From: Chitinophaga parva
GTDB taxonomy: Bacteria; Bacteroidota; Bacteroidia; Chitinophagales; Chitinophagaceae
Reading direction: 5' to 3'
NCBI RefSeq assembly: GCF_003071345.1
Contig: NZ_QCYK01000004.1
Span: 62,001 to 126,000 of the forward strand
DNA length: 64,000 nt
The notes under the pieces were generated by a model that was given only the letters and a program-made list of their open reading frames with translations, searched no databases and had not been told where the DNA came from. Of this stretch, positions 19,282-27,673 are shown one piece after another. The position numbers were made by a program, and so were the translations under genes. Numbering within the stretch: position 1 is the first letter of the stretch; each line of letters opens with the position of its first letter.

Positions 19282-19872
19282 ATGAAACAACATTCATGGA
19301 GCCATTTCCGCTCCGTACTGATCGCCCTGTGCGTTATTATAACAGTAGTATCCTGTGGTAAAACCGGCCCTGATGGCCCCGCCGGCGCAAAAGGCGATAA
19401 GGGTGACAAGGGTGACAAGGGCGACAAGGGTGATACCGGGGCCAAAGGCGCTACCGGCACAGCCAATGTGATCTACTCCAAATGGATATACGCCACTAAT
19501 TTCGTGGACTCCACGGTGGATGGTTCCCAGGTAAAAGTAGCGCATCTGTATGCCCCGGAGATCTCTGCAGATATCCTCAATAATGGGGCGGTGCTGGTGT
19601 ATATGAATTTTGGTTCAGGCGTATTTGTATTGCCCTATACCAGCTATGCCGGTGGCAAAGCAAACACCATCGGTTTCAGTCCCGGTGTAAAGAAGATCAT
19701 CATTACCCGCCTTACCTTCGATAACAGCAATTCCATTGGACTGAGCACTGCGATACAATACCGTTATGTCATTATCCCCGGTGGCGTGGCCGGCCGCCAG
19801 AAGGATGCATACGCAAACCTGGATTGGAGCAACTATGAGCAGGTACAGGCATTCTTTTCCATCCCGGACTAA
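19282..19872 (+). CDS. lipoprotein with a short collagen-like Gly-X-Y stretch
   Basis: Surface or periplasmic lipoprotein of unknown role. Signal peptide with lipobox VVSC (Cys at about 25). Residues about 26-60 are a collagen-like run of 12 Gly-X-Y triplets, including four consecutive GDK triplets encoded by a near-perfect 9-bp DNA repeat (about 19393-19431). The remaining 135 residues look like a small beta-sandwich with no known motif. In other bacteria such stretches form trimeric stalks; here the run is short. Monocistronic, with two hairpins after the stop. Confidence 0.85.
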   Translation: MKQHSWSHFRSVLIALCVIITVVSCGKTGPDGPAGAKGDKGDKGDKGDKGDTGAKGATGTANVIYSKWIYATNFVDSTVDGSQVKVAHLYAPEISADILNNGAVLVYMNFGSGVFVLPYTSYAGGKANTIGFSPGVKKIIITRLTFDNSNSIGLSTAIQYRYVIIPGGVAGRQKDAYANLDWSNYEQVQAFFSIPD

Positions 19873-19944
19873 CACCGGATCTGCAACTTTCCCAGGCTTG
19901 TTGGCCGGTCCTGTGCCGGCTGCCATGCCTGGACTTATAAAGAA

Positions 19945-19972
19945 CAATGGCCTGCTTTCGTGCAGGCCATTG
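19945..19972. terminator. hairpin after the collagen-like gene
   Basis: Perfect 11-bp stem caatggcctgc / gcaggccattg with loop tttcgt. No T run follows on either strand, so termination is uncertain. Confidence 0.5.
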
Positions 19973-19998
19973 GCGGTTAACGGGGTGGGCTATACGAA

Positions 19999-20032
19999 AC
20001 CGGCGCAATTTCTGCGGGGAAATTGCGCCGGT
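19999..20032. other. 13-bp perfect inverted repeat
   Basis: Arms accggcgcaattt and aaattgcgccggt with an 8-base loop (ctgcgggg). There is no T run on either strand. It lies between the convergent collagen-like and threonine aldolase genes. Confidence 0.7.
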
Positions 20033-20074
20033 CAGTTGTAATATGCCAGTTGTAATGTGAACAGCCAGTTGTAA
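20033..20074. repeat. three copies of CAGTTGTAA
   Basis: Copies at 20033-20041, 20047-20055 and 20066-20074, directly next to the 13-bp inverted repeat. Spacing is 14 and 19 bp. Confidence 0.65.
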
Positions 20075-20103
20075 GGCATCCGTTATAATAATGGTGTGGG
20101 CGC

Positions 20104-21129
20104 TTAGTGCAAATGCAAAATAGCATCCAGCGTATGCTGCACCATGTCCGGTGTAATATCCAGGTGCGTTACCATCCGGATCTGTGTGGGGGAGATCACA
20201 CCTACCCGAATGCCTTGCGCGGCCAGCTTTTCCGCGAAGGATGCCGCCGTGTAAGGCGCCAGCAATTCAAAGATGATGATGTTGGTCTCCACCGGCCACA
20301 TCTGCCCTACAAACGGGCGGGAGAGGAGGGCGTCCGCGATATCGCGGGCGTTGCAGTGGTCTTCATCCAGCCGGGCCACCTGGTGCTCCACGGCGTAAAT
20401 GCCGGCAGCGGCCATAAAGCCTGCCTGGCGCAGACCGCCACCCAGTTTCTTGCGTACGCGCCGGGCCTCTTTAATGAAAGCCTCGCTACCTACCAGCACG
20501 GAGCCCATGGGGCAGCCCAGGCCCTTGTTCAGGCAAATGGAAATGGTATCGAAGGCGGCGCCGTACTGGGTGGGTGTTTCCCCTTTTGCCACCAGGGCGT
20601 TGAACAGGCGGGCGCCATCCAGGTGAAAGCCAAGCCCATGGGCCTTGCACACGTCACGGATGCGCAGGATCTCCTGGAAGTCATAACAGGCGCCCCCGCC
20701 ACGGTTGGCCGTATTTTCCAGGCACACCAGGGAAGTGCGGGCCCGGTGCACATCGTCCGGGTTGATGGCGGCTTCTACCTGTTTGGCAGTGAGAAGACCG
20801 CGCTCCCCGTGCAGGGTGCGGGCCTGGCAGCCGGCATTGAAAGCAATACCCCCGCCTTCATACACGAATACGTGGGCCAGGTCGCTGCAGATCACTTCAT
20901 CACCAGGAAGGGTGTGGACTTTGATAGCAATCTGGTTACTCATGGTGCCGGAGGGACAATACAAAGCGGCAGCTTTGCCAAACAGTCCTGCCACGATGGC
21001 CTCCAGCTCATTGACAGCGGGGTCTTCGCCGAAAACGTCGTCGCCCACTTCCGCCAGCATCATGGCGTCCAGCATGCCTGGGGTGGGTTTGGTAAAGGTG
21101 TCGCTGCGGAAATCAGCTATGGTTTTCAT
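20104..21129 (-). CDS. ltaE: low-specificity L-threonine aldolase
   Basis: PLP enzyme splitting L-threonine or L-allo-threonine into glycine and acetaldehyde. 341 residues, normal length. Family marks: FRSDTFTKPTPGM at the start (residues 7-20), the LDGARLFNA motif (170-178) and the PLP lysine K202 in CLNKGLGCPMGSVLVG. Single gene, divergent from rpoD across a 314-bp gap. Confidence 0.96.
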   Translation of the reverse strand: MKTIADFRSDTFTKPTPGMLDAMMLAEVGDDVFGEDPAVNELEAIVAGLFGKAAALYCPSGTMSNQIAIKVHTLPGDEVICSDLAHVFVYEGGGIAFNAGCQARTLHGERGLLTAKQVEAAINPDDVHRARTSLVCLENTANRGGGACYDFQEILRIRDVCKAHGLGFHLDGARLFNALVAKGETPTQYGAAFDTISICLNKGLGCPMGSVLVGSEAFIKEARRVRKKLGGGLRQAGFMAAAGIYAVEHQVARLDEDHCNARDIADALLSRPFVGQMWPVETNIIIFELLAPYTAASFAEKLAAQGIRVGVISPTQIRMVTHLDITPDMVQHTLDAILHLH

Positions 21130-21443
21130 TTAATAAATTATAATAAAAATCAGGATAAATTAGTGAAAATGACAATTTAAACGGTCCTATTTTTCAATTG
21201 TTAAAATTTAGATAAAGGGCCCCGGTTGGCGAACCAAAACAGTAGCATTTGTCGTTTATAATTATTATTTTGTTTATGCTGAAAACGTTGGCAGGAAGAA
21301 TTTGGCAGAGTGCAGCATTAGCACGATCTTTGCAGGCTTATTTGCGGCTCGGAAATTTTGTAAGATAGAATTTTTCTCAAAATCCAACAAAAAATTTGCG
21401 CCGTTGTTAATTATTTAATCATCTATAAAACAACACTTTCTAT
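21130..21443. promoter_or_regulatory. divergent promoter region of ltaE and rpoD
   Basis: AT-rich 314-bp gap. On the plus strand, TTTG followed after about 20 bases by GATCTTTG (one mismatch from TAnnTTTG) in the segment around 21301-21335 is the best candidate rpoD promoter, leaving a leader of about 100 bases. TTGGCAG occurs twice just upstream. No gene seen. Confidence 0.4.
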
Positions 21444-22301
21444 ATGAGGCAACTTAAAATTGCCACCCAGATCACCAACCGCGATTCGCAGGCGGTAGAG
21501 AAGTATCTGCAGGAAATCTCAAAGATCCCTTTGTTAACTCCTGAAGAAGAAACTGTTCTCGCGCAGCGTATCAAGATGGGTGATCAGAGGGCGCTCGAAA
21601 GATTAACGACCGGCAACTTGCGTTTCGTAGTATCCGTAGCAAAGCAGTATCAGCACCAGGGCCTGAGCCTCAGCGACCTCATTAACGAGGGTAATTTAGG
21701 GTTGATCAAAGCAGCGCAGCGTTTCGATGAGACCAAAGGTTTCAAATTCATCTCCTATGCAGTGTGGTGGATCCGCCAGTCAATTTTGCAGGCATTGGCA
21801 GAGCAGGGTAGGTTAGTGCGTTTGCCGCAGAACAAGATCGGTACCTACAATAAAGCCAACAAAGCTTATATGGCATTTGAACAGGAGAACGAACGCGAGC
21901 CTTCTACAGAAGAACTGGCAGAGATCCTGGAAATGTCTGAATCCGAGATCAATAACATTTTCCAAAGCAATACCCGCCACATGTCCCTGGACGCACCGGT
22001 ACACGAAGCCGAAGACGTGGCCATGGGTGACCTGCTGGAAGGTGGTGATATCACAGACGACGACGTAATGCGTGACTCTCTCCGCGAAGAGATCCGCCGT
22101 GTCCTCAAATCCCTGAGCCCGCGTGAAGCTGAAATCGTGAACGCCTACTTTGGCCTGGACGGGGAAAACGGTGCTACCATTGAGCAGATCGGCCAGAAAT
22201 ACGACCTGACCAAAGAACGTATCCGCCAGATCAAGGAAAGAGCGATCAAACGCCTGCAGAAAGCCCGTTACAGCGGCGCGCTGAAGTCTTACCTCGGCTA
22301 A
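21444..22301 (+). CDS. rpoD: primary sigma factor RpoD (sigma-70/SigA type)
   Basis: Directs RNA polymerase to housekeeping promoters. The 285-residue length is that of the short Bacteroidota RpoD, which lacks the long region 1.1 of proteobacteria. Region 1.2/2: NRDSQAVEKYLQEISKIPLLTPEEE, then GNLRFVVSVAKQYQHQGLSLSDLINEGNLGLIKAAQRFDETKGFKF and YAVWWIRQSI. Region 4 ends with the helix-turn-helix TIEQIGQKYDLTKERIRQIKERAIKRL. It is the factor expected to read the TTTG/TAnnTTTG promoters in this window. Followed by an intrinsic terminator. Confidence 0.98.
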   Translation: MRQLKIATQITNRDSQAVEKYLQEISKIPLLTPEEETVLAQRIKMGDQRALERLTTGNLRFVVSVAKQYQHQGLSLSDLINEGNLGLIKAAQRFDETKGFKFISYAVWWIRQSILQALAEQGRLVRLPQNKIGTYNKANKAYMAFEQENEREPSTEELAEILEMSESEINNIFQSNTRHMSLDAPVHEAEDVAMGDLLEGGDITDDDVMRDSLREEIRRVLKSLSPREAEIVNAYFGLDGENGATIEQIGQKYDLTKERIRQIKERAIKRLQKARYSGALKSYLG

Positions 22302-22345
22302 TTTTACATACTCCGTATATAACCAGTATACAAAACATCTTGACT

Positions 22346-22378
22346 GCCGGCCTGTGTGATCCACGGGCCGGCTTTATT
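22346..22378 (+). terminator. intrinsic terminator after rpoD
   Basis: Stem gccggcc / ggccggc (22346-22352, 22366-22372) followed by tttatt. Confidence 0.75.
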
Positions 22379-22394
22379 ACTGGCCGGACCGTCG

Positions 22395-22402
22395 TATTTT
22401 TG
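22395..22402 (+). promoter_or_regulatory. -7 box for the DUF4249 gene
   Basis: TATTTTTG matches TAnnTTTG. TTTA at 22373-22376, 18 bases upstream, is a possible -33 element. The start would fall about 36 bases before the ATG. Confidence 0.55.
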
Positions 22403-22443
22403 CCGCATCGTTTATACCGGCCACCGCTTTTTAACCTTACGCC

Positions 22444-23325
22444 ATGCGCTTCGCTGCTTTATTGATACTCCTCGCCATCCTTGCCACCTCCTGCGAAAAA
22501 GATGTGGATATCCGGCCCGGCTCCAGCCCTACCCAGCTGGTTGTGGAAGGCCGCATTGAACAAGGGAGCTACCCGGTCATCGCCCTTACCCACAGCCTCC
22601 AGTATTTTACCACCATAGATCCCCTGGTACTGCAAAACAGCTTTGTGCACGGGGCCAGCATCACCGTTACGGACAACGGGCAGGCTTACCCGCTAAAGGA
22701 ATACCGCCTGGATACCCTGGGGGGGGCATCTATATATTATTATACCATAGACAGCACCCGCCGTCCCTGGCCGGCCCTGGGCCAGCCGGGCCATACCTAC
22801 GCCCTGCATATGGAAGTGGGCGGGAAAACCTACGAGAGCACTACCACCATTCCCAAGAACGGGATGGTGGTGGATTCCGTCTGGTACAAGCGCGTGCTGT
22901 ACGACGGGGACTCGTCCTACACGGAGCTGCGGGTACGCATTACAGATCCGCTGGAAAGCGGTAACTTTGCACGCTACTTTACGAAACGTAACAGAGAGCC
23001 GTACTACGCAGGGTTAAACTCCACGCAGAACGATGAACTGATGAACGGGCTTACCTTCAATATCACCCTGGACCGGGGCGTGAACCGCAACGAGAAGCTG
23101 GACCTGGCTACCTATGCTTACTTCCGGGTAAATGATACGGTAAGACTCAAATTTTGTAACATAGACAAGCCAACGTATAATTTTTGGCGTACTTTGGACT
23201 TCGCTTACAGCAGTAATGGCAACCCTTTCGGGTCGCCGGTGGTGATAGAGGGGAACGTGCCCGGTGCGCAAGGCTACTGGGGTGGTTACACCGTGCAGTA
23301 TGCCAGTATTATCATGAGAGACTAA
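22444..23325 (+). CDS. DUF4249 lipoprotein
   Basis: Envelope lipoprotein of the DUF4249 family, which is usually found beside TonB-dependent receptors. Lipobox LATSC with Cys17. The segment QLVVEGRIEQGSYPVIALTHS and the end VVIEGNVPGAQGYWGGYTVQYASIIMRD are family-like. A second member lies at 54691-55563 next to a receptor, but this copy has no receptor neighbour: rpoD is upstream and trxB starts 19 bases downstream. 293 residues; substrate unknown. Confidence 0.87.
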   Translation: MRFAALLILLAILATSCEKDVDIRPGSSPTQLVVEGRIEQGSYPVIALTHSLQYFTTIDPLVLQNSFVHGASITVTDNGQAYPLKEYRLDTLGGASIYYYTIDSTRRPWPALGQPGHTYALHMEVGGKTYESTTTIPKNGMVVDSVWYKRVLYDGDSSYTELRVRITDPLESGNFARYFTKRNREPYYAGLNSTQNDELMNGLTFNITLDRGVNRNEKLDLATYAYFRVNDTVRLKFCNIDKPTYNFWRTLDFAYSSNGNPFGSPVVIEGNVPGAQGYWGGYTVQYASIIMRD

Positions 23326-23344
23326 AAAGGAACAATAAAACAGT

Positions 23345-24295
23345 ATGGAAAACAACCAACCGCAGGAACATGTACATGTTTTAATTATCGGCTCCGGACC
23401 GGCAGGTTATACCGCTGCCATTTATGCCGCCCGGGCTAATCTTAAACCGGTACTTTACCAGGGCATCCAGCCCGGTGGCCAATTAACCATCACTACCGAA
23501 GTGGAAAACTACCCCGGCTACCCCGAAGGGATCCAGGGCCCCGAAATGATGGTGGATTTTGAAAAGCAAGCCAGCCGCATGGGCGCGGACATCCGCTATG
23601 GCATGGCTTCTTCCGTGGATTTCTCCAGCCAGCCCTATAAAGTAACGATAGACGAAGAAAAGGTGATCTCTGCCGATGCCGTGATCATCGCCACCGGCGC
23701 TTCTGCCAAGTGGCTGAACCTGCCGTCTGAACAGCGCCTGAACGGCAGCGGCGTTTCTGCCTGTGCCGTGTGCGACGGCTTCTTTTTCCGTAACAAGGAC
23801 GTAGCCATTGTAGGCGCCGGCGATACCGCCTGTGAAGAAGCGCTCTACCTGTCTAAACTCTGCACTACCGTACATATGTTTGTGCGCCGCCATGAAATGC
23901 GTGCCTCAATGGTGATGCAGGACCGCGTACTGAAAGCCAGTAATATCATCGTGTACTGGAACACCGAAACAGAAGAAGTGCTGGGCGACAAAAAAGTACA
24001 TGGAGTGCGCGTGCGCAACAATAAGACCAACGAGGTAAAAGAAATCCCCGTGGAAGCCTTTTTCGTTGCCATTGGCCACCAGCCTAACTCCGCCATCTTC
24101 AAAGACTACCTGGAACTGGATGAGGCAGATTACATCCTTACCGAGCCCGGTAGCTCCCGCACCAAGCTGGAAGGCGTATTTGCCTGCGGCGATGTGCAGG
24201 ACAAGATCTACCGCCAGGCAGTAACGGCCGCCGGTAGTGGCTGTATGGCCGCCCTGGATGCAGAGCGTTACCTCTCCGCCAAAGGCTTGCACTAA
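23345..24295 (+). CDS. trxB: thioredoxin reductase
   Basis: FAD enzyme that reduces thioredoxin with NADPH. 316 residues. FAD-binding GSGPAG at 16-21, redox pair C140-A-V-C143 in the ACAVCDG motif, NADPH-binding GAGDTA near 157-162, and the closing FAD motif VFACGDVQDKIYRQAVTAAGSG. It starts 19 bases after the DUF4249 gene, so it may be read from the same transcript. A terminator follows. Confidence 0.98.
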   Translation: MENNQPQEHVHVLIIGSGPAGYTAAIYAARANLKPVLYQGIQPGGQLTITTEVENYPGYPEGIQGPEMMVDFEKQASRMGADIRYGMASSVDFSSQPYKVTIDEEKVISADAVIIATGASAKWLNLPSEQRLNGSGVSACAVCDGFFFRNKDVAIVGAGDTACEEALYLSKLCTTVHMFVRRHEMRASMVMQDRVLKASNIIVYWNTETEEVLGDKKVHGVRVRNNKTNEVKEIPVEAFFVAIGHQPNSAIFKDYLELDEADYILTEPGSSRTKLEGVFACGDVQDKIYRQAVTAAGSGCMAALDAERYLSAKGLH

Positions 24296-24341
24296 TGGGA
24301 TAGCTTGCCAATTGACAGGCTACAAGTAAATTATAATTATA

Positions 24342-24380
24342 AAAACCAATCCTGCTGCCAGCGGGATTGGTTTTGTTTTT
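24342..24380 (+). terminator. intrinsic terminator after trxB
   Basis: Stem aaaaccaatcctgc / gcgggattggtttt (one G-T pair) with a short loop, then gttttttt. Confidence 0.9.
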
Positions 24381-24417
24381 TGGGAAGTTGTAGCTTTGGG
24401 TCTCTAATCCGAATGGC

Positions 24418-24768
24418 ATGTTAACGATCGCACTGGAACATATGGAGATACACGCATTTCACGGCTACTATCCCGAAGAGGCCGTGCTGGGTAACTGGTT
24501 CATCGTGGACGTGGCGGTGAGCTTTGAAGAGCACCAGCCCGTAACCCACCTGTATGAAACGGTGAATTACCAGGGCCTGTATACCATTGTAGAGAAGATC
24601 ATGAAAATACCCAAACCCCTGCTGGAAGAAGTGGTGCAGGACATGGCACAGGCCATGCATGAAAAATACGCCATGATCCGCAGGGTCGTAGTGTCCCTGC
24701 GCAAGGTAAATCCCCCGCTGGGCGGCCAGGTACGTCATTCCATGGTGACCCTGGAGAAGCAGTATTAG
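24418..24768 (+). CDS. folB: dihydroneopterin aldolase
   Basis: Folate pathway enzyme converting 7,8-dihydroneopterin to 6-hydroxymethyl-dihydropterin and glycolaldehyde. 116 residues, normal length. FHGYYPEE at 14-21 carries the conserved His-Gly and Glu; VNYQGLYTIVEKIM corresponds to the substrate-binding Tyr/Leu region; the catalytic Lys is in SLRKVNPPLGG. Single gene between terminated trxB and a TPR gene. Confidence 0.93.
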   Translation: MLTIALEHMEIHAFHGYYPEEAVLGNWFIVDVAVSFEEHQPVTHLYETVNYQGLYTIVEKIMKIPKPLLEEVVQDMAQAMHEKYAMIRRVVVSLRKVNPPLGGQVRHSMVTLEKQY

Positions 24769-24917
24769 ATCCATTCCCAACATTAGGATACCCGGTTGTG
24801 TTTATTTAAAGCGAAAGCATTGGCCGCAGGCCACCCAAAATATTTTTAGTCCCCACCTTACACCCGGACGGGGCCAGCCCGATTTTTTTAGTACATTTAT
24901 ATATAAATATTTCTTCT

Positions 24918-25670
24918 ATGTTCAGAAGTATACTTTTAGCCGCCAGCCTATGTTTTAGCCTTGTATCCCGGGCACAGACCATAGAGGAGCTCCTGCAGCA
25001 GGGCGACCAGTTGGTAAAGCAGATGAAAGAAGTAGAAGCGCTTGGCAAGTACAAGGAAGCGCTGAAAATACAACCTAATAACCTTACGGCGCTCACCTGG
25101 GCCAGCCTGCTGGATTCCCGCGAGGGCAACCGCCAGGAAAAGAAAGACGCCAAATCCCGGTATTTTGAAGAGGCCAAGGCCTATGCTGCCCAGGCAGTGG
25201 CTGCCGGTCCGAACGACCCGGATGCCAACTATGCCATGGCCGTGGCGATGGGCCGCATTGCCCTGATCTCCGGGGCTAAGGATAAAGTAGCGGCTTCCAA
25301 GGATGTGAAGCGCTATGCAGAACTGGCCATCAAGCTCCGCCCTAATTTTGGCCAAGCCTGGTATGTGCTGGGTAAGTGGAATTACGAAGTTGCTACGCTC
25401 AACGCCTTTGAAAGAGGCGCCGCCAAGATGCTCTTTGGCGGCATACCCGACGGGTCACTGGCCAATGCCATTGCGGATTACGAGAAATGCCGCCAGCTGG
25501 ACCCGGGGTTCATTCTTAATTACTATGACCTGGCGGTAGCCTACAAACAGAACGACCAGCTGGATAAAGCCGAAGAGATCCTGCGCAAAGTACCGGCCCT
25601 GCGCCCGGTAAGCCAGGATGATCCGAAGATCAAGGCAGACGCCAAGAAAATGCTGGAAGATATGCAATAG
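24918..25670 (+). CDS. secreted TPR protein resembling the regulator-of-microtubule-dynamics family
   Basis: Signal peptide ending VSRAQ, then several TPR-type helix pairs: AEEALGKYKEALKIQPNN-like at about 40-57, later KDVKRYAELAIKLRPNFGQAWYVLGKWNY and the signature AAKMLFGGIPDGSLANAIADYEKCRQLDPGF followed by NYYDLAVAYKQ. That last stretch resembles the FAxxLFGxxPxATyeEAL-x-LdPgF block of the eukaryotic RMDN family, by my memory of the family, not by a search. 250 residues. Periplasmic role unknown; likely a protein-binding scaffold. Confidence 0.8.
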   Translation: MFRSILLAASLCFSLVSRAQTIEELLQQGDQLVKQMKEVEALGKYKEALKIQPNNLTALTWASLLDSREGNRQEKKDAKSRYFEEAKAYAAQAVAAGPNDPDANYAMAVAMGRIALISGAKDKVAASKDVKRYAELAIKLRPNFGQAWYVLGKWNYEVATLNAFERGAAKMLFGGIPDGSLANAIADYEKCRQLDPGFILNYYDLAVAYKQNDQLDKAEEILRKVPALRPVSQDDPKIKADAKKMLEDMQ

Positions 25671-25685
25671 CAGAGGGGAAGTTTG

Positions 25686-25693
25686 TATTTTTG
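25686..25693 (+). promoter_or_regulatory. -7 box before the DUF3822 gene
   Basis: TATTTTTG, perfect TAnnTTTG, 20 bases before the ATG at 25714. No TTG at the expected -33 position. Confidence 0.45.
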
Positions 25694-25713
25694 GAGCCAA
25701 CAAAAACCAGACT

Positions 25714-26589
25714 ATGGCCGTAGTGCATCAAATCCAGCCTGCGTTTACCGTGGATGATACCTCTTTACTGGAAACAGACCTGACCACCTGCCACCTGCTG
25801 GTGCTGGTGGGTGTGGGCACTTTCAGCTACGTGGTGTTTGAACCGGCGGAAAATAAATTCCTGGCCCTCAAATCTTACCGCTTTGAGCCCCAGAAGGCAG
25901 CCCTGGCCGACCTGGAAATGATAGAACAGGTATTTGATGCAGACCGCCTGCTGTTCACCGCATTCCGTTCTGTGCTCCTGGGGTTTGACCAGCGCTGCCA
26001 AACCCTGGTGCCGGCTAAGTTCTATAACGCCAACCTGAAAAAAGATTACCTCCACCTGGTATTCCCCGAAAAAATGCAGGAAGCCGTACTGGCCGATACT
26101 ATTTCCGAACTGGAAGTGGTGAATGTGTACGGGGTAGATAAAGACCTGGTGGGCTTTTTACGCAAAGAGTTTGCAACAGACAAAGTGGTGAATGCCAATA
26201 CCGCTTTGCTCCGTTCCTATGTTTATGACCATGACTACCAGCAGCGGGATGGTGTGGTGTATATTGAAGTACAGCCCGGCCATGTAACGCTGACCGCATA
26301 CGCCCTTGGACGTTTGCTGGGCCAGCAGCAGTATGCCTTCCAGACCGGTCTCGATATTGTGTATTATCTCACCAGCATGCTGCGCCAGGTGAACCTGGAC
26401 GAGCAGAAGGCCTTTGTAAAAATAGGCGGGGAGGTGCACACAGACGATGCCCTGGTGGAAGAGCTGCGCAGCTTCCTGCCCCAGCTGCAATGGATGGACC
26501 GCCTGCCTGGCTTCCGCTACATCAGTAAGATGCAGGAATTGCCGGCTCATTATTTTCAGGATCTTTATGCACTGGCCTTATGCGTATAA
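25714..26589 (+). CDS. DUF3822 family protein
   Basis: Cytoplasmic protein of unknown function, found next to rsmD and coaD in many Bacteroidota. Start ATG at 25714 gives MAVVHQIQPAFTVDD; the frame extends 96 bases upstream but that part overlaps the TPR gene. 291 residues without signal or membrane segment. Strand patterns such as GVVYIEVQPGHVTLTAYALGRLL and AFVKIGGEV are compatible with an actin-like (ASKHA) fold, an inference only. Its stop overlaps the rsmD start by 10 bases, so the two are translationally coupled. Confidence 0.88.
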   Translation: MAVVHQIQPAFTVDDTSLLETDLTTCHLLVLVGVGTFSYVVFEPAENKFLALKSYRFEPQKAALADLEMIEQVFDADRLLFTAFRSVLLGFDQRCQTLVPAKFYNANLKKDYLHLVFPEKMQEAVLADTISELEVVNVYGVDKDLVGFLRKEFATDKVVNANTALLRSYVYDHDYQQRDGVVYIEVQPGHVTLTAYALGRLLGQQQYAFQTGLDIVYYLTSMLRQVNLDEQKAFVKIGGEVHTDDALVEELRSFLPQLQWMDRLPGFRYISKMQELPAHYFQDLYALALCV

Positions 26590-27149
26590 TAGGAGGTGAA
26601 ATGGGCGGGCAGCGTTTCCAGCCCCCCGCCAACATGCCCCATACCAGGCCTACCACGGATATTGCAAAGGAAGGCCTGTTTAACGTGATCGAGAACAACC
26701 TGGACCTGTCGCAGACCAAGACACTGGACATCTTTGGCGGCACCGGCAGCATCAGTTATGAACTGTACAGCCGCGGTGCACGGGACCAGACCATTGTAGA
26801 GAAAGACCCGGCCATGGCGGATTACATCCAGAAAACAGCCAGGCAGCTGCACGTGGAGCACCTGAAGCTGGTGCGCATGGATGTATTTAAATACCTGGAA
26901 ACCTGTACCGAAAAATTCGACTTTATTTTTGCGGGCCCGCCTTACGCTCTTAATACGATAGACCAGCTGCCCCTCATTATTTTTGAACGGCAGCTGCTCA
27001 ATCCTGAGGGCTGGTTTGTGTTGGAGCACACGCCCCGCAACCATTACGAGCACTACGACTATTACCGGTTGGAAAAGAATTATGGCACCACCATCTTCAC
27101 CTTTTTCATCAACCGGGAATCGCTGAAACAAAGTGCGCCCAAATCCTGA
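26580..27149 (+). CDS. rsmD: RsmD-like 16S rRNA guanine-N2 methyltransferase
   Basis: SAM-dependent methylation of G966 (E. coli numbering) in 16S rRNA. Start MRIIGGEMGGQRFQPP and TRPTTDIAKEGLFNVI (residues 22-37) are the RsmD signature; SAM motif I is DIFGGTGSISYELYSRGA (50-67). Motif IV, normally DPPY, reads AGPPY here (118-122), with Gly119 at the Asp position; the codon is ggc. 189 residues, full length. It overlaps the DUF3822 gene and is followed after 3 bases by coaD. Confidence 0.92.
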   Translation: MRIIGGEMGGQRFQPPANMPHTRPTTDIAKEGLFNVIENNLDLSQTKTLDIFGGTGSISYELYSRGARDQTIVEKDPAMADYIQKTARQLHVEHLKLVRMDVFKYLETCTEKFDFIFAGPPYALNTIDQLPLIIFERQLLNPEGWFVLEHTPRNHYEHYDYYRLEKNYGTTIFTFFINRESLKQSAPKS

Positions 27150-27152
27150 TCC

Positions 27153-27626
27153 ATGCAACGTATCTGTTTATTTCCCGGCACATTTGACCCTGTTACTTTA
27201 GGGCATACGGACATTATTGACCGTGCCCTGCACCTGTTTGACCAGATGGTGATAGGCGTGGGAGTGAATGCCACCAAAGTGCCCATGTTCCCGTTGGAAC
27301 AGCGCATTGCCTGGATGCAGGAAATTTATAAAGACCAGCCCAAAGTGAAGGTGATGGCCTACGAAGGGCTTACCGTGAAGTTCTGCCAAAGCATAGGCGC
27401 CCGCTTTATCCTGCGTGGGGTGCGGTCTTTCACTGATTTTGAATATGAAAAGGCCATTGCGGAAGTAAACCGCATGATGGACCCGCAGATAGAGACCTTC
27501 TTTCTCAACAGCAGCCCCCAGGTGGGCACCCTGGCCAGCACCCTGGTGCGCGATGTGATCCGCAACGGGGGAGATGCCAGCAAACTGGTGCCGGCAGCCG
27601 TTTGGCAAGGCTTAAAAAAAGCATAG
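27153..27626 (+). CDS. coaD: phosphopantetheine adenylyltransferase
   Basis: Penultimate step of coenzyme A synthesis: 4'-phosphopantetheine plus ATP to dephospho-CoA. 157 residues, normal. The nucleotidyltransferase motif is FPGTFDPVTLGH with T15-x-G17-H18, and the second motif is AST-LVR at 128-133. RGVRSFTDFEYEKAIAEVNRMM is the family's central block. Third gene of the DUF3822-rsmD-coaD cluster. Confidence 0.98.
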   Translation: MQRICLFPGTFDPVTLGHTDIIDRALHLFDQMVIGVGVNATKVPMFPLEQRIAWMQEIYKDQPKVKVMAYEGLTVKFCQSIGARFILRGVRSFTDFEYEKAIAEVNRMMDPQIETFFLNSSPQVGTLASTLVRDVIRNGGDASKLVPAAVWQGLKKA

Positions 27627-27673
27627 CCACTTGCTGAAATGACTTACCTTTTCACTGAATAAATCAATGCAAC

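Noticed and set aside
20107..21180. 357-codon frame opposite ltaE
   Set aside because: Antisense to a complete threonine aldolase; no signal, motif or promoter.
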